Shown piece after piece: positions 1-5,069 of a stretch of 17,844 bases of DNA. How positions within the stretch are numbered: the stretch's first letter is position 1; each line of letters opens with the position of its first letter. Source of the DNA: an uncultured Moraxellaceae bacterium (GTDB lineage: Bacteria; Pseudomonadota; Gammaproteobacteria; Pseudomonadales; Moraxellaceae); contig CALFYA010000355.1 in the NCBI GenBank assembly GCA_937952925.1, forward strand, positions 1 through 17,844. The letters are read 5' to 3'. Under the pieces are notes generated by a model. The model was not told the DNA's origin. It saw only the letters and a list, made by a program, of their open reading frames with translations, and made no database searches. The translations under genes were made by a program, and so were the position numbers.

Positions 1-33
1 GGTTGGGTTATGTCCAGCGCAGTGGGGGTGTGA
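1..33 (+). CDS. C-terminal end of an upstream gene (partial)
   Basis: The first frame reads GWVMSSAVGV followed by a TGA stop at 31-33. The next gene starts one base after this stop, the same tight spacing seen between other genes here. Only ten residues are visible, so no product can be named. It may simply be an open frame and not a gene, but the dense + strand packing and the immediate restart favour a real gene end. Confidence 0.35.
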   Translation, partial: GWVMSSAVGV

Positions 34-34
34 G

Positions 35-337
35 ATGACCAAAGCCCAACGCATCGCTCAAATCAAGCAAGACATGGCGGATTTTGGGATCAGCGCACAG
101 CAGATTATCCAAAAATCAGGCTACAGCGATAGCTGGGTCTACGCCGTGCTTAAAGGCAAGTCGACTGGCGATTTTTCGCTTGCAGTAATCCGCGACGCAC
201 TTGATCAACTCATCACTGAGTCGCAGCAAAAAACAATCGTGTGGGGTGAGTTCGACGACGGCACGGACGACCGTGACCTGTTTTGCGCAGGTGTCCCTAA
301 AAACCTCGCTGTGCTGATGACTGGAGGTGCAGCATGA
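35..337 (+). CDS. Small helix-turn-helix DNA-binding protein, cro/cII position
   Basis: This 100-residue protein has a likely helix-turn-helix at about residues 17-45 (ISAQQIIQKSGYSDSWVYAVLKG), with the spacing and polar recognition helix of Cro/CI-type DNA-binding domains. The C-terminal half is acidic (GEFDDGTDDRD) and unrecognised. A G-rich ribosome-binding stretch (GGGGGTG) precedes the ATG at 35. The stop overlaps the next start (ATGA). It lies upstream of an O-like initiator gene, where lambda carries cro and cII, so a role in early gene control is inferred from position. No specific family was recognised, and a non-regulatory DNA-binding role is possible. Confidence 0.7.
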   Translation: MTKAQRIAQIKQDMADFGISAQQIIQKSGYSDSWVYAVLKGKSTGDFSLAVIRDALDQLITESQQKTIVWGEFDDGTDDRDLFCAGVPKNLAVLMTGGAA

Positions 338-519
338 CCAACGCCCAAATCTGCCAGCTTTGCACTGACCGCGCTTGTTCGCTTTGCCCACTAACAAAAC
401 AGTGCTGCCCAAACCGCACCGACGACACCTGCTGCCATGCTGCGGTGCGTCGTGTCGCAGTACAAGACGCCGATCTTGATCGGTATGAGATGGACCTAGA
501 CATGGACGGGGGTGAGTGA
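334..519 (+). CDS. Tiny cysteine-rich protein
   Basis: This 61-residue protein packs eight cysteines into residues 7-34: C7, C10, C15, C18, C24, C25, C33 and C34, with H35 next to the last pair. The first four form CxxC-x4-CxxC, a pattern compatible with a small zinc-binding site. The C-terminal third is acidic (DADLDRYEMDLDMDGGE). It overlaps the upstream gene by ATGA and its TGA overlaps the ATG of the O-like gene, so it sits in a translationally coupled chain, which supports its being real. No family was recognised. Metal binding is inferred from cysteine spacing only. Confidence 0.6.
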   Translation: MTNAQICQLCTDRACSLCPLTKQCCPNRTDDTCCHAAVRRVAVQDADLDRYEMDLDMDGGE

Positions 520-1490
520 TGTCCAAGGTTGCAACCGATTGGGCAGAGTCCCTGCCAACCCTACCAAGCGGTGTTAAGCCGCTTTTGGTGCATCTGGCAC
601 GCTTTGCACGCAAGGATGACCATACCTGTTTTCGTCCTCAAGAAGTCATAGCAGAAGCAATTGATCAGAGCATTCGTACTGTCGAGCGCAATATTGCTTG
701 GCTGAAAGAAAATGGGCTGATCAGCAGCAAGCGCCACTACAAAAACGGGGTGCGTGTTGCTGACGAAATTACCCTAAATGTTGGTGTCACCTTACCCGTC
801 AATTTGTCGGGTAGCAGACCGTCAAAATGTCGGGTAAGCAAGCAACCGTTACCCGTCAACCACGACGACCTTACCCGTCAACTTGAGGGGGCTTACCCGT
901 CAACTACGACAAATCCTTCTTTATCTAAACTAACCAACAAACAAAACAAACATTGCGACGTGGTCGCCGCCGATGAAGCACTGCAAGAAAAAAATAATTT
1001 TTTGATGAGCGAAAACGAAGCCCTCAAAGCTGAGATCGAAGCTCTCAAAAAACAACTGGCGGACGCACAGACCGCGCCTCAGGAAAACCCAGTAGCAGTT
1101 CACAAAACCGCACCTAGGGCCAAAGCGAACAAGAGCGAGCAGCAGCAAGCCAACGCTGACACTTGGCAAGCCTACGCAAACGCTTATTTCAACCGCTATG
1201 GCATCGAGCCACTGCGCAACGCCAAGACCAACTCGCAGATCGCATCGTTCGTCACCGCTGTTGGCACAGACCTCGCCCCAGTCCTTGCTCGGTATTACGT
1301 CAACCTGAACAACCCGTTTTATCTCCAAAAAACCCATGCCGTAGGGCTGCTGTTGAGCGATGCCGAGCCAATCCGCACGCAGTACCTGACCGGTCGCCAA
1401 ATCACTCGCAAGGACATTCAGCGAGTTGAGGCGGCTCAAGTTGCTCAAAACCTCATGCAAGACGTGACAGCACAAGGGGAGCCATGGTGA
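519..1490 (+). CDS. Phage replication initiator, O-like, with internal origin
   Basis: Residues about 12-87 form a winged helix-turn-helix like that of phage replication proteins (FRPQEVIAEAIDQSIRTVERNIAWLKENGLI). A low-complexity linker (about 90-147) follows and is where the DNA repeats lie. Next come a coiled coil (about 152-184, SENEALKAEIEALKKQLADAQ) and a C-terminal domain (about 215-300, YANAYFNRYGIEPLRNAKTNSQIASF) of a type I associate with replication proteins of proteobacterial phages. The role is inferred as binding the iterons in its own gene and recruiting the replication machinery, as lambda O does. ATG 519 is preferred over GTG 516 because it follows GGGGGTGAG at a good distance and forms a TGATG overlap with the upstream stop. 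The protein is 323 residues, close to lambda O (about 300). Confidence 0.85.
   Translation: MSKVATDWAESLPTLPSGVKPLLVHLARFARKDDHTCFRPQEVIAEAIDQSIRTVERNIAWLKENGLISSKRHYKNGVRVADEITLNVGVTLPVNLSGSRPSKCRVSKQPLPVNHDDLTRQLEGAYPSTTTNPSLSKLTNKQNKHCDVVAADEALQEKNNFLMSENEALKAEIEALKKQLADAQTAPQENPVAVHKTAPRAKANKSEQQQANADTWQAYANAYFNRYGIEPLRNAKTNSQIASFVTAVGTDLAPVLARYYVNLNNPFYLQKTHAVGLLLSDAEPIRTQYLTGRQITRKDIQRVEAAQVAQNLMQDVTAQGEPW
792..903 (+). repeat. Iteron array: candidate phage replication origin
   Basis: TTACCCGTCAA occurs exactly four times (792-802, 849-859, 871-881, 893-903). Two inverted copies match its complement at 9 of 11 bases (804-814, 827-837). Start-to-start distances are 12, 23, 22, 22 and 22 bases, about two helical turns, so an initiator would meet most copies on one DNA face. 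The first direct and inverted copies form a near-perfect palindrome centred on 803. The four exact copies fall in all three codon phases (LPVN, LPVN, LTRQ, AYPS), so conservation is at DNA level and not protein level. Lambda ori has the same design inside gene O. Confidence 0.85.
904..1003. other. AT-rich region beside the iterons: candidate unwinding element
   Basis: Directly after the last iteron, the top strand at about 911-952 is poor in G and rich in A, C and T (tctaaactaaccaacaaac). A second AT block at 988-1003 is an A run followed by a T run (AAAAAAATAATTTTTT). An easily melted block downstream of iterons is how lambda ori is arranged. The assignment rests on composition and position only. 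Confidence 0.55.
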
Positions 1491-2359
1491 TGGATAAAGA
1501 TCAAAAACTGGCAATTGCTGAGATGTTGACAGCAGCTTGGCAACTGCTCAACGGACAGAGCCTAGAGCCTGCCACTCTGAAAATTGCAGGACGCACAATT
1601 GAGCCATTTGGGTTCGATGTGATCAAAACGGTCATCGAACAAGCCATCCTGACCGGTCGCCGTATTTCCATCGGTGATTTGGTGGATTCTGCCAAGGCGT
1701 TGACTGGTGCGGGCTATCCAAGCCCCGAGAAGGCTCTTGCCATCGCGCTAGACGCGCAGGACGAGTTCAAGACGGTTCGTGTACTGCCTGAGATCATGGA
1801 AGCGTGGGAGAGCGTTAAATCGCTCAATGACGGCAAGCATACTTTTGACCACTCCAAGGCATTCAAGGACGCATACAGTCTGTTGGTGCGTCGTGCCGAG
1901 GCTCAAAACAAATATCCAGCTTGGTACATCTCACTTGGTCATGAGCCAAGCGCATTGCGCCTAGATCGCCTAGAAAAAATCGCTGCTGATGACTGCATTG
2001 GCATTGAGAGTAAGCAAGAGGTGGTCGCACTGATCGGGCAGATTCGTGATGAGAACAAGCCTATTGGCGTTGATGCGCTGCCTTACATCGAATCTATCAA
2101 AGCCATGTTGGGTGCTGGCGTTGGTGACAACCAAAAACAACGCATGGAGGCCGAGCGCAAAGCTGAAGCTGATCGACAAATTCGCGCCCTTGCTTGCATG
2201 GAGGCCGAGCGCGAGAACTGGCCTGACCCCTTTGATCAGCCCGTTGAGTACGCCAAGGCCATGCGAGCTGCTGGACGCAGCATCCCATTGTGTCTTGCTG
2301 CTGAGATGGAGCAAGCGGCTCAGGTCGCCGAGCGTCGGGAAGCGGAGGTGCAAGCATGA
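1490..2359 (+). CDS. Replication protein, candidate helicase loader (P position)
   Basis: This mostly helical, 289-residue protein sits directly after the O-like gene, where lambda has P, the DnaB loader. Residues about 5-105 resemble the small helical domain of phage loader and DnaB-inhibitor proteins: a short helical bundle, then YPSPEKALAIALDA and LPEIMEAWESVK. A middle region includes NKYPAWYISLGHEPS. The tail (about 215-289) is charged and probably coiled, with an in-frame duplicated MEAER at about 219-223 and 237-241. No Walker A motif is visible, so an ATP-dependent DnaC-like loader is not supported. ATG 1490 lies 9 bases after AAGGGGA and overlaps the previous stop (TGATG). ATG 1484 is also possible but close to the ribosome-binding site. 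Function is inferred mainly from gene order. Confidence 0.65.
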   Translation: MDKDQKLAIAEMLTAAWQLLNGQSLEPATLKIAGRTIEPFGFDVIKTVIEQAILTGRRISIGDLVDSAKALTGAGYPSPEKALAIALDAQDEFKTVRVLPEIMEAWESVKSLNDGKHTFDHSKAFKDAYSLLVRRAEAQNKYPAWYISLGHEPSALRLDRLEKIAADDCIGIESKQEVVALIGQIRDENKPIGVDALPYIESIKAMLGAGVGDNQKQRMEAERKAEADRQIRALACMEAERENWPDPFDQPVEYAKAMRAAGRSIPLCLAAEMEQAAQVAERREAEVQA

Positions 2360-2715
2360 ACAACGAACGTTTTTACGAATCCAAGTCCGAAAGAGCACTG
2401 CCCAGCGTGATGCCCAAAGCGTCAATCAACGCTGCTGTTGAGGAGTGGCTGGCGCAAGGCGGTCAGATCAAAACCGTCAAACCGGTTGGCAGTGTCGAGG
2501 GTGAGCTGCCACCGCCGAACACTGCGGCTGCACGGGTGCTTGAGATGCTGCGAGCTGACGTACTAGCGGTAAAGCGTGAAGGCGCAAATCTGGGCATATC
2601 GAACAACCAGATCGCCGCCGGTGTGCATTGGCTGCGCTCGCACGGCTGGCGCGTTAAGACAGTGGCGATTGTTGGGGCGACGTACAAGGGCTATCGGCTT
2701 GGGGGTGCAGCATGA
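2356..2715 (+). CDS. Small winged-helix-like phage protein
   Basis: This 119-residue protein is coupled to its neighbours by ATGA overlaps at both ends. The C-terminal part (about residues 58-116) includes ISNNQIAAGVHWLRSHGWRV followed by KTVAIVGATYKGYRL. The helix, second helix, then strand-turn-strand ending in GYRL recalls winged-helix DNA-binding domains such as the OmpR type. The N-terminal 50 residues look flexible and are proline-rich near PPPN. I infer DNA binding during replication or early regulation from fold resemblance and position. No specific family was identified, so the product should be treated as hypothetical. Confidence 0.6.
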   Translation: MNNERFYESKSERALPSVMPKASINAAVEEWLAQGGQIKTVKPVGSVEGELPPPNTAAARVLEMLRADVLAVKREGANLGISNNQIAAGVHWLRSHGWRVKTVAIVGATYKGYRLGGAA

Positions 2716-3215
2716 ACCACGTTGAGATGATGCAACTTGCCGAAGCCGAAGCAGCTAAAAGCGTGTGCAAACGGGCGCAGGTGGGGGCGGTGGTTCGTTA
2801 CACGTCATACGAAGGCTGTGTGAGCAATCCATGGACGATAGCAACAGGTCACAACAAGCGGCCTTGTGGTGGTGTCTGTGAGGGCGAGGATGGACGCACG
2901 CTGCCTGATGTCATGCACGCCGAACACATGGCGATTGATGCGGCCTTGAGCATCGTTATTGATGATTGGGAGCAGTACAGCATGGTTGAAAGTGCGCTGT
3001 ACGTCACCCGTCAGCCTTGTATCAACTGCGCCAAATTGATCGTAAATGCGGGCATCAAGGCCGTGTATTACCGCGACAAGGACGACAAGGTGGATGGCAT
3101 TGAACACCTATTGGAGTATGGCGTGATTGTCAACAGTGGATGGCTCAAAGAGCAAATGCGAGCGCGGACACTTGAGCGGATACAGCGTACTTGGGCTGAT
3201 CGGTGGCAGGAGTAG
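2712..3215 (+). CDS. dCMP deaminase family protein
   Basis: The 167-residue protein carries the zinc-dependent cytidine/deoxycytidylate deaminase signature: H69-A-E71 (VMHAEHMAI), with E71 as proton shuttle, and P102-C103-x-x-C106 (RQPCINCAKL). H69, C103 and C106 would bind zinc. The N-terminal segment C19-KRAQVGAVV is also typical of dCMP deaminases. Family members convert dCMP to dUMP, feeding thymidylate synthesis in the cytoplasm. C52 and C56 in a PCGGVC loop resemble extra cysteines found in this family and may bind a second metal, which is inference. Gene position fits a nucleotide-supply job during phage DNA replication. A ComE-like deaminase of other specificity cannot be excluded from sequence alone. 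Confidence 0.88.
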   Translation: MNHVEMMQLAEAEAAKSVCKRAQVGAVVRYTSYEGCVSNPWTIATGHNKRPCGGVCEGEDGRTLPDVMHAEHMAIDAALSIVIDDWEQYSMVESALYVTRQPCINCAKLIVNAGIKAVYYRDKDDKVDGIEHLLEYGVIVNSGWLKEQMRARTLERIQRTWADRWQE

Positions 3216-3219
3216 GGCT

Positions 3220-3402
3220 ATGGATATTCCAGATGGGCAGGTTTGGATGCTGCACCACACCGGTACGGCTTACTACTGGACGCGGTGGCTTGATGCGCCG
3301 CTCCGTGATGATCGGGTGGAAGTGATGGGGCTGCCATGCCGTGTGGTTGCGGTGGTGGATGATGCGTGTGGTGAGTCAAAAGTCTTTGTGGAGCGTGTGT
3401 GA
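3220..3402 (+). CDS. Hypothetical small protein, 60 residues
   Basis: The frame is open from an ATG at 3127, but that start is inside the deaminase gene. ATG 3220 has a clear ribosome-binding site (CAGGAG at 3207-3212, 7 bases upstream) and follows the deaminase stop by four bases, so it is chosen. The product begins MDIPDGQVWMLHHTGTAYYW and ends VVDDACGESKVFVERV. Its alternating hydrophobic residues suggest a small beta-rich domain. The stop overlaps the following ATG (TGATG). No family was recognised. Its place between the deaminase and RusA genes suggests a DNA-metabolism or accessory role, with no direct evidence. Confidence 0.6.
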   Translation: MDIPDGQVWMLHHTGTAYYWTRWLDAPLRDDRVEVMGLPCRVVAVVDDACGESKVFVERV

Positions 3403-4010
3403 TGAGCAGTCGTCAAAAATGTCCAGCAAGCAATCACATGACGCTTGCTGAAGCACGGGAATCAGGGGTGTTGGCGTTGTGGCAGCCGCGCCGCACACGT
3501 CAAAACCAAATCAAAGGGCAAAAGCAACTCAAGGGCAAACCGACATGTCCTAAAGGTGGTCGGCACGAATTGAGAGATAGCGAGCGCCCGAAACTCAAAG
3601 ACGGCGAGGTGCGGTCGATGGGTATGCCGTTTCCGCCGAGCGTCAATAGCTACTGGTGTCGGTCGGCTGACGGTGGAATGCACATTAGCAAAAAAGGCCG
3701 TGAGTTTATCGACACGATTGCGGCCTTGGTTGGCTCAAATCGGTGGGCGGGTCTGATCGGAAATGCGCTGTGTGATGTGGCGTTGATGCTGACACCGCCG
3801 AATCGAAACGTACCGCATGACTGCGACAACTACTGCAAGGCGGTACTTGATGCGCTCACAAAAGCGCGTGTGTGGATTGATGATGTGCAAGTGAAGTCAA
3901 TCAAGGTGGTGATGTTGCAGCCTGAGGTTGGCAGCCAAGGGCGTGCTGAGATCGCTGTGCGATTGCATGGCGGTCATGTGGTTACTACTGCGGCTCAATT
4001 GTTGGAGTAA
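3402..4010 (+). CDS. rusA: RusA-like Holliday junction resolvase with N-terminal extension
   Basis: The C-terminal 130 residues are a RusA-family endonuclease, which dimerises and cuts four-way DNA junctions during phage recombination and replication. The active-site region is PHDCDNYCKAVLDALTKARVWIDD. D140, D142 and D161 keep the 2- and 19-residue spacing of the E. coli RusA catalytic aspartates (D70, D72, D91), and K146 matches the conserved lysine. About 72 basic residues with two cysteines (KCPASNH, PTCPKGG) precede the domain and are unusual, since RusA is about 120 residues. ATG 3618 has its own ribosome-binding site (GAGG at 3606-3609) and would give a normal 130-residue RusA. The long form is annotated because it couples to the upstream stop (TGATG; GTG 3399 is also possible). 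Lambdoid phages carry such resolvases in the nin region. Confidence 0.85.
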   Translation: MSSRQKCPASNHMTLAEARESGVLALWQPRRTRQNQIKGQKQLKGKPTCPKGGRHELRDSERPKLKDGEVRSMGMPFPPSVNSYWCRSADGGMHISKKGREFIDTIAALVGSNRWAGLIGNALCDVALMLTPPNRNVPHDCDNYCKAVLDALTKARVWIDDVQVKSIKVVMLQPEVGSQGRAEIAVRLHGGHVVTTAAQLLE

Positions 4011-4016
4011 TGGACT

Positions 4017-4274
4017 ATGCAGCAAATCGCGTTATTCCCACCGCTGTGGCGAGTATCTGAGCGAGCAAAGCCGATTGATTGGTATGCGGTCATATCAGAC
4101 TTGCATCGCGTCGGCGGCATGAGTGACGCGAATATTGCTGATCAAATCAACGTGTCTGCAAATACGATTTGGCATTGGCGCAATGAGTTGGGGCGTCCGA
4201 ATCATCATCATGGTGAGTTGTTGACGGAATTGTGGTGTCAAGTGACAGGAATGAGGGAGCCGCCAAGGAGGTGA
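4017..4274 (+). CDS. Helix-turn-helix protein in late-regulator (Q) position
   Basis: This 85-residue protein has a helix-turn-helix at about residues 34-57 (GMSDANIADQINVSANTIWHWRNELG), then a short conserved-looking tail (HHHGELLTELWCQVTG) that I associate with small phage DNA-binding proteins. GGAG precedes the ATG. It is the last early gene and lies just upstream of a candidate promoter driving the virion genes, matching lambda, where Q sits before the late promoter. A late-activator role is inferred from position. A terminase-small-subunit role is an alternative, since such proteins also carry helix-turn-helix domains, but no large terminase follows. It ends in two rare AGG codons that form part of an unusually perfect Shine-Dalgarno sequence. 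Confidence 0.7.
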   Translation: MQQIALFPPLWRVSERAKPIDWYAVISDLHRVGGMSDANIADQINVSANTIWHWRNELGRPNHHHGELLTELWCQVTGMREPPRR

Positions 4275-4277
4275 TCC
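4265..4277 (+). promoter_or_regulatory. Perfect 13-base Shine-Dalgarno match without a start codon
   Basis: AAGGAGGTGATCC is fully complementary to the 3' tail of proteobacterial 16S rRNA (GGAUCACCUCCUU). It spans the last two AGG codons and TGA stop of the helix-turn-helix gene. No ATG or GTG follows within initiation distance. GAGG (4268-4271) can also pair with CCTC (4276-4279) around a TGAT loop, hiding the site. Confidence 0.5.
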
Positions 4278-4278
4278 T

Positions 4279-4300
4279 CGCGCACGCGCACGCGCGTTTT
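4279..4300 (+). terminator. Alternating CG/CA tract with short hairpin and T run
   Basis: Bases 4279-4296 (CGCGCACGCGCACGCGCG) alternate pyrimidine and purine without a break. ACGCG (4284-4288) and CGCGT (4293-4297) can form a 5-base-pair stem with a CACG loop, followed by TTTT. This could be a weak early terminator. The tract could equally adopt left-handed Z-DNA ahead of the adjacent promoter. Neither role is proven by sequence. Confidence 0.35.
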
Positions 4301-4326
4301 GTCAAAAAATCCCCAAAAAATCTAAT
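4299..4326 (+). promoter_or_regulatory. Candidate sigma70 promoter for the virion genes
   Basis: TTGTCA (4299-4304) matches the -35 consensus at 5 of 6 bases and TCTAAT (4321-4326) matches the -10 consensus at 5 of 6. The 16-base spacer is A-rich. Transcription would begin near 4333, about 33 bases before the first late gene. It lies in the only gap between early and late modules, which supports it as the late promoter. Confidence 0.55.
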
Positions 4327-4365
4327 GATCGTCTAGGTCATGCTGGTCGTAATCAGTAATGGGTT

Positions 4366-4770
4366 ATGACTATGACGCGACAAATCCAAACACCCGGCGC
4401 ACCGCAGGACGCTGACATCACTCGCGATCAGTTGCGTGCTCAACTTGATGCACTCGGCATCCCATACACCACACGCGACACCAAGCCAGAGTTGCAAGCC
4501 AAGCTTGATGCTGCACAACAGCCAGAGCAAACACCAAGTGATATTGATCCTGCTGTGTTAGCTGCTGACCTCACAACCGATCTTGAAACCAATTATCCAG
4601 AGATGGTCAAAGGTCTTTATGCGCAAATCCACGCGCTTCAAGCTGAGAACGCCGAACTACGCGCAAAAATCGCTGATCGTGAAGGCGCACCTGTAACCGC
4701 TGCCAAACCTGCACCAGTCGCCCAACTCACCGGTATGCGTCTGACTGACGAAGGTTATGTGGTGGGCTGA
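4366..4770 (+). CDS. HeH/LEM-domain protein with coiled coil
   Basis: This 134-residue protein opens with an HeH/LEM-like helix-extension-helix motif (about residues 18-50: ITRDQLRAQLDALGIPYTTRDTKPELQAKLDAA), a small SAP-related fold seen in phage head-region proteins and often linked to nucleic-acid binding. A linker follows, then a predicted coiled coil at about 80-106 (KGLYAQIHALQAENAELRAKIADREG) and a proline/alanine-rich tail. It is the first gene after the candidate late promoter, so it is probably made with the virion proteins. Its exact role is unknown, and it could be a minor structural or assembly protein. ATG 4372 is an alternative start with better spacing from GGG. Confidence 0.7.
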   Translation: MTMTRQIQTPGAPQDADITRDQLRAQLDALGIPYTTRDTKPELQAKLDAAQQPEQTPSDIDPAVLAADLTTDLETNYPEMVKGLYAQIHALQAENAELRAKIADREGAPVTAAKPAPVAQLTGMRLTDEGYVVG

Positions 4771-4772
4771 TC

Positions 4773-5069
4773 ATGGGTAGTCGTCCAAAGGTGGTGCAAA
4801 GCAATCCAGAGGAGCAAGCGCGTATCGCTGCTGAGAAGGCTGCGATTGCTGCAAATCAGGAGGCCGCAGCGCGTCGCGTGCGCGTTGGTCGTGATCGCTT
4901 GCCTTCGGCATTGGGTCAGGCCGCATCGTCTTTGGGGAGTGGATCGGCGCTATCACAAGCCGCAGCAAAACAAGCCAATGATGGTGTGGCTGCTGCTGTC
5001 AAAGAGCGTCAACAAAATGAAAACTGGGCACGGCGCGTCAATCGCACAATGCTAGGTAATAAGCTATGA
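4773..5069 (+). CDS. Small basic alanine-rich protein upstream of portal
   Basis: This 98-residue protein has a helical, Ala/Glu-rich N-terminal half (EEQARIAAEKAAIAANQEAAARRVRVGRDRL), a Gly/Ser/Ala linker and a basic end (ERQQNENWARRVNRTMLGNKL). No family was recognised. It lies two bases after the previous gene and overlaps the portal start (ATGA). T7 carries gp7.3, a virion and ejectosome protein of almost the same length (99 residues), at this exact place before the gp8 portal. A gp7.3-like virion role is therefore possible, but it rests on position, size and basic composition and not on visible similarity. Confidence 0.65.
   Translation: MGSRPKVVQSNPEEQARIAAEKAAIAANQEAAARRVRVGRDRLPSALGQAASSLGSGSALSQAAAKQANDGVAAAVKERQQNENWARRVNRTMLGNKL

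Noticed and set aside
792..903. CRISPR-like reading of the regular repeats
   Set aside because: Repeats are only 11 bases with 11-base gaps and mixed orientation, and they lie inside a coding sequence. Iterons explain them better.
2142..2212. 17-base direct repeat GCATGGAGGCCGAGCGC in the P-like gene
   Set aside because: Copies are 54 bases apart and in frame, encoding MEAER twice in a charged coiled tail. A small in-frame duplication is enough to explain it.
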